64,000 nucleotides of DNA, from positions 614,383 to 678,382 of the forward strand of contig MU657167.1 in NCBI GenBank assembly GCA_026770575.1. The letters are read 5' to 3'. The notes beneath the pieces were generated by a model, which was not told the origin of the DNA, did not search any database, and saw only the letters and a program-made list of their open reading frames with translations. Shown in pieces: positions 29,213 to 40,244 of the stretch. Both the position numbers and the translations under genes were made by a program. Within the stretch, counting starts at the first letter, position 1. Every line of letters begins with the position of its first letter. This stretch comes from Pelagophyceae sp. CCMP2097. Its lineage: Eukaryota > Sar > Pelagophyceae.

Positions 29213-32093
29213 ATGGTGCGCCTCTCTTACGACGACGACGTGGCGGCCTATGAGGCTCTGGCCGACGCCGTCCTGCCCGAGGCCGGGGACAACTGCGCCA
29301 TCGCAAGGCGCCTGCTCAAGGCGGGGACGAAGATCGACTTGGGCGGCGAAGTGCGCGTGACGCTATCGCGCGACGTCCGCGAGGGCTTCCGCTTCGCGAC
29401 GCGCTTGGTGACCGCGGGCGAAGAACTGACGTCGTGGGGCCTCGGCTTCGGAGCGGCATTGGTCGACATCAAAGCGGGCGCGCTGCTCATGAACCGCGGC
29501 ACCCTCGATTCCCTCGCCTGCCGAACCGGCCTCGACCTCCCGGAAGCCAACTTCAAGGACCTCCTCCGCGCCGTCGACGAAACCGAATTCGGGCGGCCGC
29601 GGCGCCGAGCAGCCCGCAAGGACGTTCGCGACGGCGAACCGGAAACGTTCCAGGGCTACCTACGCCCAGGCGCGCGCGGCGTCGGGACGCGCAACTGGAT
29701 CGTCGTCGTGCCCACGACGGCCGCCGCCGCGCCCTGGGCGGACGCTCTGGCCAGGAAGTTTGACGGCGTAACAACGCCCGCAAACGTCGACGGCGTGGCC
29801 TCGCTCGCGCACACAGAGGGCAGCGGCGGCAGCGGCGAAACGGCGCACGACGACCGCCTCGACCGCACGTGAGTGGCTCCTGATTGTTGTGTTGTGAGCG
29901 TTGGAACCGTCGTCGAGCGCGCATCGTAGGCTCGCGGGCCTCGTGGCGCACCCAAACGTCTTCGCCGCGCTCGTCGTCCAGGAGCGAAACGACGGCGGCG
30001 GCGCGGTGATCCTCGAGGCGGCGCGGACGGCGTTCCGTGGCGTCCCGGGCTTAACGGAAATAGTCACGCTCGAGGCGGCGCACGACCTCGAAGCGCTCCT
30101 CGAAGATACGTTTACGATGCTGCGCGATTCCTGGCTGCCCGCGGCGGCGGCGGCCAAGCGCACGGCGTGCCCACTATCCGAGCTCAAGGTGGCGCTGCAG
30201 TGCGGCGGCTCGGACGCGTTTTCCGGCGTCTCAGGGAATCCGACGGTCGGATGGTGCGCAAAGGAGGTCGTCAAACTCGGCGGCACGGCGCTGCTTGCGG
30301 AGACAGACGAGCTCATGGGCGCCGAGGCGTACGTGTTGGAGCGCGCGAGCCCCGCCGTGCAGCGGCGCTTCCTAGCACTCGTGCGGCGCTACCGCGGCTA
30401 TCTCGCGGCCCACGGCCAGACGGCGGAAGCCAACCCTTCGGGCGGCAACAAGCTGCGGGGCCTCTACAACATTGCTTTGAAGTCTCTCGGCGCGGCAAAA
30501 AAGAAGCACCGCGAGACCCCACTCGACTGCGTCATCGAGTACGCAGAGGCTCTAAAGGGTGGCAACCGCGGCTACGTCTTCATGGACTCGCCCGGCAACG
30601 ACTTGGAGTCCGTGGCGGGCCAGGTCGCCGCCGGCTGCAACGTGGTTCACTTTGTGACGGGGAACGGCAGCGTGACCAATTTTCCCTTTGTTCCGACGAT
30701 CAAAGTCGTCACCACGACGGCGCGCTACGACATGCTCCAAAACGACATGGACCTGAACGCGGGGCGCTACCAGGAGGGCACGCCCATTTCCGTTTTGGGC
30801 GCCGAGCTCTTCCAACTCTCGTTGAGCGTCGCCGGCGGCGACCGCACGAAGGGCGAGCGCGCCGGACACTCGCAGCTCTCCATCTGGCGCGCGCCGAGCC
30901 AGATGGAGTTCGACGCCGACTCGCTCACCGCTTTGGCTGCCGCCCACGGGCAGCCCCTCGCCGTGCGCGCCGCGGAGGCGCCGGGCGCGGCCAAGCAGCG
31001 CAGGCTCGACTGGTTCGTGCCCACGCGGCCCGTGGCGCTCGTGCTGCCGACGTCTGTCTGCAGCAGCCAGGTCTGCGCGAAGATCGCCTCCGGCATCGCC
31101 GCGGGCCTTTCCGCGGCGCCGGCGGCGGGCCCGGTGCAGGGCCCCGGCGAGGCCGAGGCGTTCCGCGTCGCTGCCGTGCCGCACACCGAGGGCTGCGGCT
31201 GCGGCCACGCCGGCGACGGCGAGCTGCTGTTTGTGCGCGTCGTCGTCGGGCACCTGTTGCATCCGAATGTCGTGGCGGCTGCTGTCGTCGAACACGGCTG
31301 CGAGAAGACTCACAACGAGTGGGTCAAACAAAGGCTCCGGCTAGACCAGCAAGCCCAATGCGGCTGGTTCAGCATCCAGCTCGGCGGCGGCAACGACAAG
31401 ACTATCGCCGACGTCCGGGATTACGTCCTCGGCCGAGTCGCAGTCGAGAACGCACGCGCCCGCGCAAGACCGGCCAACCTGGCGACGGCCGACCGCGGCG
31501 GACCCGCGGTGCTGAAACGGCACCGTCTCACCGTCGGCGTCATCCTCACCTCGCCGGACGCGGCGTGCGTACGCCTCGCGGCGCAGCTGTGCGCGGCTAC
31601 GTCTTCCAACTACGTCATCGTCGCCGACTCCTCAGGCGCCGGCGCCGCTTCGAGCGTCGTCGCCGAGGCGTGCCTCGCCGCGGGCGTCCAACGCACGGCG
31701 CGCAACGCGCCGTCGCTCGGCTTTGCGCAGCGGCCCGAGGTGCCGGGCGTGCACGTGATGAAGGCCGTGACCACGTCCGTCGTCGAGGTGACCACGGCCC
31801 TCGCTGCAGCCGCTGCAGACGTCGTCGTCGTCCTCTCGCCCGAGGCCTCGGGCGCAAAAAGGCGCGCGCCGGCCGTCGTCGCGGGCCACCCCTTTGTACC
31901 CGTGCTGCACTGCAAAGTTTCCAGCGATGCGTCGGCGTCGGCCGGCGGCGCCGACGCCGTGCTGGGCCCGGGCGACGTCGACCGCCTCGTTTCGCTCGTC
32001 GCGCGGACGACGGCCGCCGGCGGCGCGAAGCCCAAGGCGGCGGCGTTTGCCGCTTTCCAAATCGCGCGCGGGCCCACGGGAGTCAGCGCCTAG
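29213..32093 (+). CDS. Double-module UxaA-type (altronate/galactarate) dehydratase-like protein
   Basis: Exons 29213-29868 and 29930-32093 give 939 residues; bacterial UxaA is about 500. An SAF-like domain (GFRFATRLVTAGEELTSWGLGFGAALVDIKAG) is followed by a full UxaA core: GYLRPGARGVGTRNWIVVVPTT, HTEGSGGSG, AHPNVFAALVV, LKVALQCGGSDAFSGVSGNPTVGW, GGNKLRGLYNIALKSLGAAKK, GYVFMDSPGND and NDMDLNAG. Near residues 630-680 the first half recurs: VPHTEGCGCG...LLHPNVVAAAVVEHGCEKT. The final 200 residues (LTVGVILTSPDAACVRLAAQL...) are not typical. Family enzymes dehydrate sugar acids using a divalent metal. Here the first module has lost the Cys of the TEGxGxG motif and the GCE motif, while the partial second keeps both. 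Bacterial ancestry is plausible. Confidence 0.85.
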
Positions 32094-32307
32094 CGGCCCT
32101 GTTGAAACCTCTACCTTTACCTTATCCATTCGACCTCTACCCATCCTCGGAGTCGACGGCTGGCGGCGGTGCGAGTGCCACTGCACGCTGCGTCTGAGTT
32201 CCAAGAACAATGTCCGCTGCAATGTCTATGCACTCTTCAGCGATAATTGTTGCGTGGGCGATAACAGAAGCGCGTCGACCCCGCCCTCCTAACCCCCACC
32301 CGTTACG

Positions 32308-32604
32308 ATGACGCGCCGCTCCAAGGGCCTGCGCATGCCGACCAAGTCGCTGAAGAACAAGCGGAGCCAGGGTTTTTCTCTGCAGTCCACAAAGTCGACG
32401 GGCTTTGAGATGCGGAAGATGAAGCTCGTCCGCTTTTCTACCCGGACCAACAAGCACAAGAAGAACGGCATCTCGGTGCAGAACCTCTGCTCCACGATAG
32501 CGCCGGGCAAGAAGGAGGCGAAGAAGGCCATCATCGCCGCCGTGCGCGCCGAGAATGACTCCGACGACGTCAAAAAGGCCGAAATCGACGAGATGGAGGA
32601 CTAG
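32308..32604 (+). CDS. Small basic protein of unknown function
   Basis: A 98-residue single-exon ORF from the ATG at 32308. Residues 1-60 are lysine/arginine-rich (RRSKGLRMPTKSLKNKRSQGF...MRKMKLVRFSTRTNKHKKNG) and the C terminus is a charged helix ending in EIDEMED. It does not show the arginine-saturated composition of the shadow frames, and codons are normal for the window, which supports a real gene. A nuclear or ribosome-associated role would suit the composition, but I recognise no family. Confidence 0.6.
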   Translation: MTRRSKGLRMPTKSLKNKRSQGFSLQSTKSTGFEMRKMKLVRFSTRTNKHKKNGISVQNLCSTIAPGKKEAKKAIIAAVRAENDSDDVKKAEIDEMED

Positions 32605-33013
32605 ACGCCGCCAAAAGGCGCTGTGTGTTTTGTCGGAAGCGGATGCTCTTCCGGACACTAATTGTAATGTACGTTTGGGCAAACTCGCGCTCGAACAACG
32701 CCGGACGCGGCCGTCGGGGCCCGCATGCCGCACGGTCGTGGCAGCGACTACGCCGCACAGGGGGGAGCAGAGCGGGATGCCGGCGCCGCTGCCCGAGGCC
32801 GCTAGGTCGCCGGCAGGCATGCCAGATTTATGCAGGCACGCCAGATTGGTGCAGCCGTCCGCATGTCGGAATTCCCGTGTCGTTTTTGTAGCAAGCATCA
32901 CTGGTTAAAGACACGGCGGCGGTCGCGCGGAGGCGTGGGTTCGTCAAATACATCAATTAAAAGCACATCGCGTCGCGCGCGGGTTCAGAGGCCCGCGTCG
33001 GGCCATTTCCGGG
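32605..33013. other. Convergent intergenic region
   Basis: Lies between the 3' ends of the small basic protein and the BART-like gene. No gene seen. Two imperfect repeats of GCAGGCAnGCCAGAT occur near 32813-32845. Confidence 0.5.
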
Positions 33014-33762
33014 CTATCGTTTTCGGGCCTCCTTGGCGCGTTGACGCATGATGCCGCAGAACTTGTGGTAGTCGGCGGCAGCGAGGAGCATGGTGAGCGA
33101 CGCGTCGAGCGACCGCGCAGCCCTCGGGCCTTGGTCGAGGCCGCTCCGGATCTAGAGTCGCGCGCCTCTGACCTCGAGGGCTCGGCGAAGCACGGCGCCC
33201 CCGAGCGACAGGAAGCGGCACGCGGCGTCGGACGCACCTGCTGCGTCAGCTCGCGCATCTTGGCGTCGCGCTCTTCCGGTCCGAACTCCGAGGCGACGAA
33301 CGCCTCGAGCGAAGCGCCTGGTTCGTCGGTCACGCCGTCGGTCGCAGGGCGGGAAAGCGCACCGATCTTGGCCTCGAATTCCTGGAAGAGGATGAAGAAG
33401 TCGTTGCGTTGTTCGTCGTTTTTTGACGTGCCGAAGAACGGCGGGCAGCGCTCGTCGAGCCACTCGCGCAGGCCCCCTTCGTTCTCCGACGCGATGATGC
33501 AGCGGTAGACGTGCGCCGTCGCGCGGCGCAGGAGGCCGTCGACGCCGGACCAGTAGTCCGCGTCGCGCTTCTCTGGCGCCACGCCGCGCGACGCTTCTCG
33601 GGCGTGGCGGTTTGGGGACTCGGCCTCGTCGGCGCAGCCCTTGGCCGACGAAGGGCCGCAGTCCTTGGCCGACGAAGACTCGTCCTTGGACTCGCTCGCC
33701 GCCGACGCCTTCGCCTCGTCGCGCTGGAAAGCCCCGAACTTGGCATCGCTGCGACTGGCCAT
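33014..33762 (-). CDS. BART-like (ARL2-binding) domain protein
   Basis: Two exons: from the ATG at 33762 to the donor gtgcgtcc (about 33237), then from ATCCGGAGC (about 33154) to the stop at 33014. The acidic N terminus (SAASESKDESSSAKD) is disordered. The domain has the BART/CFAP36 layout: a helix before GLREWLDERCPPFF, NDEQRNDFFILFQEFEAKIGAL, a second set of helices (LEAFVASEFGPEERDAKMRELTQQ), and the closing MLLAAADYHKFCGIMRQRAKEARKR, which matches the family's D-x-x-x-F-x-x-x-M end. Such proteins bind ARL2/ARL3 GTPases, often at cilia or mitochondria. About 220 residues. Family assignment is moderate. Confidence 0.6.
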
Positions 33763-34263
33763 GCTCGATCCGAGCCTCGGCGGCAGCGCTCAGGAATCCG
33801 AGGCCGGGGCCGGCGAGCTTTCCAAGAGACGGGCCCCACGTGTTCGATCTCTGTGGCTCCTTGTCTGACTCTGCTCGTCCACGCCCTGCCTCGTCCACGA
33901 CACGCCGTCGCGTAAGCCACACCGGCACGTTTAGCACGTGACCGCCCGGCCGCTGCAAAAAAGTCGCCGAAAGTCGGCGAGCGATTAATCGATCGTGATT
34001 GCGGGCGTCCCGCGCCGGCCGGCGCCGTAGCCTGGCCTGAACAGGCGTGCGCGCCGGAGGCAATCCGAGCCCAGAGATTTTGTCTTCCAGTACCTTTAGT
34101 CGTGGTACTTCGGCCCGCGGAGGCGGCCTCGGCGGCCGGCCTCCGGGTGGTGGCCTCCGGCGGCGGCGCCGCCGCCGCTGGCGGCTGCGCGCCGCCTCCG
34201 GCAGCAAAGCCGCGGGAATCAAAGACGGCGGCTCCGCCGCACGCGGATGCACTCCGAGGAGCA
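33763..34263. other. Intergenic region between BART-like and MYND-RING genes
   Basis: No gene I can support. Open minus frames run through it but are low-complexity (Arg/Pro) and lack a domain. Confidence 0.45.
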
Positions 34264-35220
34264 TCAATTCGAACCAGCGGAGTCCGACTCGGAGTCGGAG
34301 TCGGCCGCGAGGCGCGCCTCGAGCTTTTCGACGTCCGCCGCAGCTTTGGCGTATCCCTGCGCCAGGGCGCGTTTGTAGAAGCGCAGCACCTCGTGGAGGT
34401 CACGCGGCACGCCGCGGCCGTCTTCAGAACACAGGCCGAGGATGTAGAGCGCGGTCGCGTGGCCCTTCGCCGCGGCGAGGCGGTTCCACCGCGCAGCTTC
34501 GTTGTACGACTGGGCGACGCCCCGGCCTGCGTAGAGTACAACGCCGAGACTTACCTGAGCTGCAGGAAGCCCTTGCTCGGCCGCGCGTCGGAACCACTGC
34601 GCGGCAGTCTTGTGGTTGATCTTGACGCCTTCTCCACAAGCATAGCATGACCCCACCTTATGTTGAGCCAAAGCGTGTCCTTGCGCCGCAGCGCTCTCGT
34701 AAAGCTTGACCGCCCGCTTAAAGCTAATCTTGCGACCCATCGCACCTTGACGGTACGTGTTCCCGAGCTGCAGCTGCGCCTCGGCGTTGCCCTCGTCCAC
34801 GTATTTCTGCAGCCGGATCAGGTACTCGGCATCCGACTCATGTCGTTGCGTTCGGCAGAGCGGGCAGCGCTCGTCGTACTCCTCGCACTTGACGAAGCAG
34901 TCCGAGCAGATCAAATTGCAGCAGCACTCGTAGAATGTTTGATCGTTGACTTCGACTGGGAGCAGGTCCAGGCAGATGGCGCACGTGCCGCGCAAGTTCA
35001 GCGTGTCGTTCTTCCCCGCCTCCAGCGCATCCAGGATGCGGTCCTGGAACTCGGCAGCCAGCTGCTTGCACTGCGCCTTGTGCCCGCGCTCGTACCAGTC
35101 CACGAGCTGGCACGCCTTGCCGCAGTAGTGCCGCGACTTGCACTTGGCGCAGTGCTGGCCGCCCGGCCCGTCGCAGACGCAGCAGGGCTTGCGCGCGGCG
35201 GCCGCCGGCGGGTCTTTCAT
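34264..35220 (-). CDS. MYND-RING-Sel1 repeat protein
   Basis: Intronless, 318 residues from the ATG at 35220; codons further upstream in the same frame begin only at GTG. A MYND zinc finger opens it (CCVCDGPGGQHCAKCKSRHYCGKACQLVDWYERGHKAQC). A RING-like finger follows (CAICLDLLPVEVNDQTFYECCCNLICSDCFVKCEEYDERCPLC). Four Sel1 repeats follow (AEAQLQLGNTYRQGAMG..., ALAQHKVGSCYACGEGV, PAAQVSLGVVLYAGRGV, ATALYILGLCSEDGRGV). The C terminus is acidic (DSDSESDSAGSN). The combination suggests an adaptor-type ubiquitin ligase. Its lower GC and absence of introns differ from neighbours, as expected for a recently expanded family. Confidence 0.9.
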   Translation of the reverse strand: MKDPPAAAARKPCCVCDGPGGQHCAKCKSRHYCGKACQLVDWYERGHKAQCKQLAAEFQDRILDALEAGKNDTLNLRGTCAICLDLLPVEVNDQTFYECCCNLICSDCFVKCEEYDERCPLCRTQRHESDAEYLIRLQKYVDEGNAEAQLQLGNTYRQGAMGRKISFKRAVKLYESAAAQGHALAQHKVGSCYACGEGVKINHKTAAQWFRRAAEQGLPAAQVSLGVVLYAGRGVAQSYNEAARWNRLAAAKGHATALYILGLCSEDGRGVPRDLHEVLRFYKRALAQGYAKAAADVEKLEARLAADSDSESDSAGSN

Positions 35221-35644
35221 CGTGTCGTGGATAGCCGTCCGTCGACGCTGCTCGTGACCTCGCGCTCGAGCTGCTCGATCGATACCTTCAGTCGACGTCT
35301 TTAGTAAGATCACTAGCACCCCTCGAGCCGGAGGAATCTGGGAAAGCGAGCAGACCTCGCACTTCCGGACTGGCCCCTCCCAACAGGAGGGATCGAAGAC
35401 GATCGGTCACCGTGTCGCCAGCCTCCACAGTTGTGCGGTTCCGCGGATCTGCTTTCGATTGCTTTCGGCGAAGTTTTGCCTCCTACTAGTACTAGTACTA
35501 GTATAGGATGGATCTCCTTCCGAGTCTCTGATCCGAGTCCGGTGCGGCAACCGTCACGCGATCACGGTGACTCGCGAGGCGCAGTCCACGCCCTCACGCC
35601 ACGTAGAGTGTCGTGCTCGCCGGCGCGCGCTTTTTCTCGGTATC
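35221..35644. other. Intergenic region with ACTAGT array
   Basis: No gene. Three head-to-tail ACTAGT units at 35485-35502, flanked by CCT and ATAGG. Confidence 0.6.
35485..35502. repeat. ACTAGT hexanucleotide microsatellite (x3)
   Basis: Three perfect ACTAGT units. A single-unit version with the same flanks (CCT...ATAG) is at 29011-29023. Confidence 0.8.
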
Positions 35645-37604
35645 TTACAAACTGGCGCGCATCCACGGCCCCGCGGGCGCCTCGAGGCCGCGCGCCCTGG
35701 CGAGCGAGGCCCTGCCGCGCGCCACGACGGCGGCGAGCTTCTCGTAGCGGTCCAGGGGCCGCGGCGTGCGCCGCGGGGCCCGCGCGGGGCCGCCGGCGTA
35801 GAACGCGCGCTCGAGCTGGCGCAGCTGCTCGGCGAGCGGTGCCTCGGCCTCGAAGAGCCTCGCCGCGGCGGCGAGCTGCGCGCGTGCCGGCCGCGCCGCC
35901 GGCGTCGCCGAAAAGTGCTGGAGCCGCGTCAGGACGCCGTCGTGGCCTAGCGCCACGAGTGCCGCCTCGTCGTTTCGCAGCGCGGCGAGGACGACGAGGA
36001 AGAGCACGGCCCAGCCGGCGTCGGCGTCGCGCCGCTTCGCGCGCGCCACCGCCGAGACGACGGCGTCCCACGCCGCGGCGCATTCGCCTTCGGGGAGAAA
36101 CGAGACGAGGAGAGTGATAAACCAAGACTACGATACGAGTTTGCTCCCAAGAATCGACGCAACTACACTCGCGGTGTCCTTTGGCGGCACGCGGGGCAGG
36201 CGACGCACCGTCGAGTACATCTCGGGCATGATGCCGAGCCTGCGGAGCCTGCTTTGGAGCGCGGGGAGGTGCGCTTGGAGGAGGGCGTCGAGCTGGTAGA
36301 ACCGTAGCTGGAGGCATGGCATGTCCGGCGCGTACATCGATCCCAGGTCCAGCGCGTCGAAGAGTCGTGCCAGCACGCCAAACGCCGCCACGCCGTCGCC
36401 GGAGGCGCGTCGCAGAGCGAACGCGGCCACAAACGACATGCCCTGGCAGTAACCAACCGCCCTGTCCCTTGCGCACAGCGCTCTCAAAACGCGGTGCAGC
36501 GCCGCGCGCTCCGCCGCGCGCAGCGGCCGGTCGTGCGTCCGCTGCAGGTCGAGCATTATCGCGCTGTCGTCCTCGGCCGACACGAGGCCTAGCGACCGCC
36601 GCTCGGGCGAGGCGACCCCTCGCCAGCGGACGCCGGAAATGACCCGACGCGGCCGCGTCGAAGAGGTCGCGCCATTCGTCGCCGCCGTCGCTCAGGTCGT
36701 CGTCGTCGCTCTCCTCTTCCGTGTTGGTCCGTCGCCGCGTCGCGGGTTTCACGTGGTTCGAGCCGTCGAGGCGATCCAGCGCCTGCCGCGCCTTGGTGCG
36801 ACCTACGAGCCGTGGATGGGGTCCTCGAGTCAGGCCGCGCGGAACGAGGCCTCACTCCAGAGCTTCTTCTGGAGTGTGGGCGCGGTGGGCGTGAGGTGGA
36901 TGTCGGCAAGCCGGAGCTTGGAGCACCACCGCAGCCACCGCCGCCGTTCGAATTCGACGTCGCCGTCGACCCGCAGCTGCTGCCGCCAGGCGCGGCAGAC
37001 GGCGCCTGCAAGCGGGCCGCGCGTCGACGGACGCGCCGCCCGAGCCGTCCGTGCGGCTCGCTCCCACGGCATGCCGCTATCCTGCAAAGCGCACCGTATT
37101 CGCCGTCGAGGAACGCCGCGATGCGCTTGAGCGCGCGGGCGTCGTCGCGGAGCACGATTTCGTGCGGTTGCCTCGCCGCCGAAGCTCGCCCAAGTCTCCG
37201 CCGCATCCTACGGCCAACGTCCCGCGGCCGCGCGGGCCGCGGGCACGCACCAGGCGTTGTCGCGCTGGAGCCGGTCGGCGCGCGCCTCGGCAAGGCGCAG
37301 CAGCGCCGTCTCCGCGGCGAGCGCCGCGCGGAGATCTTCGAGCTCCGCAGACGCCTGGGGCGTCGAGGCAGCGCCCGGAAATGTCCCAGCACGCGCCTAC
37401 CGAAACGGTCTCCGCATTCGTCGTGCGCGACGGACTCTGGCTGGCGCACACGCCGCGGCGGGACTTCCGCGGCGTCGCGGCGCCGCCGCGCTCCGGCACG
37501 GGTGCGTCCCCGAAGAGTCGCGATCACATCGACTAGACGCGGAGCCGTGCCGAGCGAGCGCGCTCGGTCGGCTCCGGTGCACACGCGCCGCGGGCCGAGG
37601 CCAT
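35645..37604 (-). CDS. TBC-domain Rab GTPase-activating protein
   Basis: RabGAP that would act on membrane traffic. The core is in the exon ending near 36173: IMLDLQRTHD carries the arginine finger (IxxDxxRT), VGYCQGMSFVAAFAL carries the glutamine finger, and LPALQSRLRRLGIMPEMYST ends the exon. A gtgcgt intron leads to WFITLLVSFLPEGECAAAWDAV and the remaining helices to the stop at 35645. Upstream exons give KKLWSEGRTKARQALDRLDG, an acidic stretch EEESDDDDLSDGGDEWRDLF, CRAWRQQLRVDGDVEFERRRWLRWCSKLRLADI, and a coiled coil (ASAELEDLRAALAAETALLRLAEARADRLQRDNAW). The first exon is uncertain; an ATG at 37604 is my best guess. Both catalytic fingers are intact. Confidence 0.78.
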
Positions 37605-37987
37605 ACCCGAGGCGCGAGGCGCGACAGATGCGACGCTCTATAAGAACTCTATATATTGGTGGAACCCGTCACGTGAGGGTCGGTTGTGCCTCGACTTGAA
37701 CGCATTCGGCGAAACTTTTGGATTTTTCCGGAACTTCATGATCTCGGCGCCGCGGCTCTGAGGGAACCTCCCCGGAGCGGTCTGGGCGTCCCTGCGTTCG
37801 GTTGCTGGGCCTCGGGACGCGCGCGGTCGACTCGCCGCTTCCTCGGAGACTTGCGAGGGCTCGTCGCCTCGGAGATCCCGAGCTGTCTCCGTCTCGATCT
37901 GAGTCCTCCGTCTCCGTCGGATCCTCCGTCCTCCGTCTCCGTCGGATCTTCCGTCCTCCGTCTCGTCTGCCCGCGCGTCGCCGGCCG
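37605..37987. other. Divergent region before ferroportin with a 25-bp tandem repeat
   Basis: Short region shared by the TBC and ferroportin genes. No gene seen; a tandem repeat lies at 37908-37965. Confidence 0.55.
37908..37965. repeat. 25-bp tandem repeat, about 2.3 copies
   Basis: Unit CCGTCTCCGTCGGATCCTCC + GTCCT; copies at 37908-37932 and 37933-37957 differ by one base (C to T), and a partial third copy follows. It ends 22 bp before the ferroportin start codon, so it forms the proximal promoter or 5' UTR. Confidence 0.8.
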
Positions 37988-39952
37988 ATGTCGCGGCTCG
38001 CGCGCGAATCCATGCTGGTGGCGGCGCACGCGTGCACGTCGCTGGGGCGCAAAGCGTGGGAGTTTGCCGTGCCTCTGCTCTTGGCCGTCGCGTTTGGGCG
38101 CCACGGCGTCGCCGCCGCCGCCGGCTTCGGCCTCGCCGTCGAGGCCGGGAAGCTGTTCTTTGCGCCGGCGCTCGGTACGCCGCCGCGCGCTCGGTCTCCG
38201 CGTCGCATGGCGCCTCGCACGCGGCCGTCTAGGCCGCGCCGCCGACGCGCGGGGGCGCCTCGCGTTCGTCGCGGCGGCGCTCCTCGCGCAGGCCACCGCC
38301 GTCGCCGCGGCGAGCGCGCTGCTCTGCGAGCTCGTGCGCCGGCGTGGCGGTCGGCGCGGTGGTGCGCCCGCCGCGGCCGTCTACCTCGCGCTCTGCGCCT
38401 GTGGCGCCGTCGAGGCCGTCTGCAGCGGCGCCGTGAACGTCTCCGTCGCGCGAGACTGGACGCCCGCCCTCGCCGCCATGGCCGACGACGCCGACGACGC
38501 TCCGCGCCTCTACGCGCCGCTCGCGGCCGGCGAAGAAGTCGACGGCGCCGACGATGGGGCGTCGGCGGACGTCGATGAGGCGGTGGCGGCGCTCGCCGCG
38601 CGCGCGGCGTCGAAGCGGCTCACGGCGCTCAACGCGAGCCTGCAGCGCTGGGAGGTGCGTCGGGCGGCGCGTCGGTGGGTGCGGTTGTCATAGTCCTCAG
38701 AGCCGGCCGCCCACTGTCGCGCGTCGTCCGATGGCCTTTGGACCCCGCGCGCCCGTAGCTGGTGATGGAGATGGCGGGCCCGCTTTTAGCGGGCCTGCTG
38801 CTGCCCGGCCTCGCCGGCGACGACTTCGAGGCCGCGCACCGCCGCGGCGCCACGGCGGTTGCGGCCGAGGCCGCGGCCGTCGTCGTCGGCGCCGTCGGCG
38901 CGGGGGTGCTCGTGCCGCAGTACGTGCTCCTGCGGCGAGTCTACGGGACGTCGGTGCTGCGCCACGGCCGCCGCGGCGACGGTTGCGTCGTGGACCGCCG
39001 CGCCTCGTGCGCCACCAGCGCCGCCGACGCGTGGCTCAAGCTCTGGGCGAACCCCGGCGGGCTCGTTTTGCTATCGCTGGCGTACGCGCTGCTCTCGTTC
39101 ACGGTGCTCTCGCCGCACGACGCAGTCATGACGGCGTACCTCGGCGGGCCCGCGTCGCCGTTTGGTCACGTGCGGCCGCGCGACCTCGCAGTCTTCCGCG
39201 CCGCGGGCGCGCTCTTCGGCGTCGCCGGAGTCTCGGCGTTCGCCAAAGCGCGGGGCGCCGTGCCCTGCCGCGGCACGCACGGCTCGTCGGGCCTCCGCGG
39301 CGCCTGCGGCGCGTTTGTCGCGTGGCAGGCGACGGCCGCCGCCGCCGCCGCCGCCACGTTCCACGCCAGGGCGCGCTTCCCAGTCTTCGCGGCGTGCGTC
39401 GTCTTGAGTCGCTTCGGGCTCTACGGCTTCGACACGGGCGCGCTGCAGCTCTTCCAGGAGAACGCCGACGAGGGCCACGCCAACGCCGTCGGAAACGCGC
39501 AAGCCGCAATGGCCTCGGTCGCAACGCTCGCCGTCCTCGGCTGCGCGGCGTTCGCGCACCGCGGCGTCGCACTCAAAGCGCTCGTCGACGCGTCCGCCGC
39601 CTGCGTCGCCGCGGCGGCGGCCGCGTTTGGCGTCTGGACGCTCCTCTGGCGCGAGACGACGCACAGCCACGATGACGTGCCAGACGCCGACGGCCACGAT
39701 GACGCCAGCGCGCACGTCCAGCTGAACCCGCTCAACCGCCGGGCGCCGGCGCAGCCCCGCGCGCCGCGCGCGCGGCACCGGCCGCAGATGAGCCAGGCGC
39801 ACGCCCACACGCTCCAGCACGAGCGCGCGCTCCAACGCAACCCCGCGCGAGCGCACACGCACGCGCTCTACGTCGGCCCGACATGCTGCAGCGCCGCCGA
39901 GCCCGACCTGCGCGACTGGCCGCGAATGCAGCTAGTCACGCCGTCAATCTAA
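37988..39952 (+). CDS. Ferroportin-family iron exporter (SLC40A1-like)
   Basis: Polytopic membrane transporter that exports Fe(II) and related metals. Exons 37988-38174, 38233-38654 and 38759-39952 give 600 residues. Family blocks in order: REWEF-type start (GRKAWEFAVPLLLAVAFG), GRAADARGRLAF in loop 2-3, SVARDW, LNASLQRWE before the central loop, LWANPGGLVLLSLAYALLSFTVL, and the C-terminal LSRFGLYGFDTGALQLFQENADEGHANAVGNAQAAM, which matches ferroportin RLGLWSFDLTVTQLLQEN..GIVNGVQN. The C-terminal tail is long, His-rich and hydrophilic (SHDDVPDADGHDD...QAHAHTLQHE), suggestive of metal sensing. Introns use gtacgc and gtgcgt. Confidence 0.9.
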
Positions 39953-40244
39953 ACTGTGACGATGTGTGTGTGATTACCATTGTATGTCGGATGACTCGTC
40001 GCTCCTAAATTAAGGCCGTCGGCCAGCCCGGTATACTCCGCGTCTGCACCTCTTTCCCGGGATAAAAAATCAACCCTCATGCCTCATGTGCTAACCGCGA
40101 ACGTCGGCGCGGACGAGCCGTCGGGGCGGACCCCCGGAGCGTCACCGGCCTACTCATAGGCAAGTTCGAGGCCCGAGGTCGTCGAGTGTTACTTCTGCAC
40201 TCGCCGCAAATCCCTATCGCCGAGGGAAAACGAGCGTCACGCCG

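Noticed and set aside
34047..34650. Plus ORFs opposite the MYND-RING-Sel1 gene
   Set aside because: The minus strand encodes clear zinc fingers and Sel1 repeats; the plus frames are shadows.
37908..37965. CRISPR-like array
   Set aside because: Only two adjoining copies with no spacers in a nuclear eukaryotic context; it is a simple tandem repeat.
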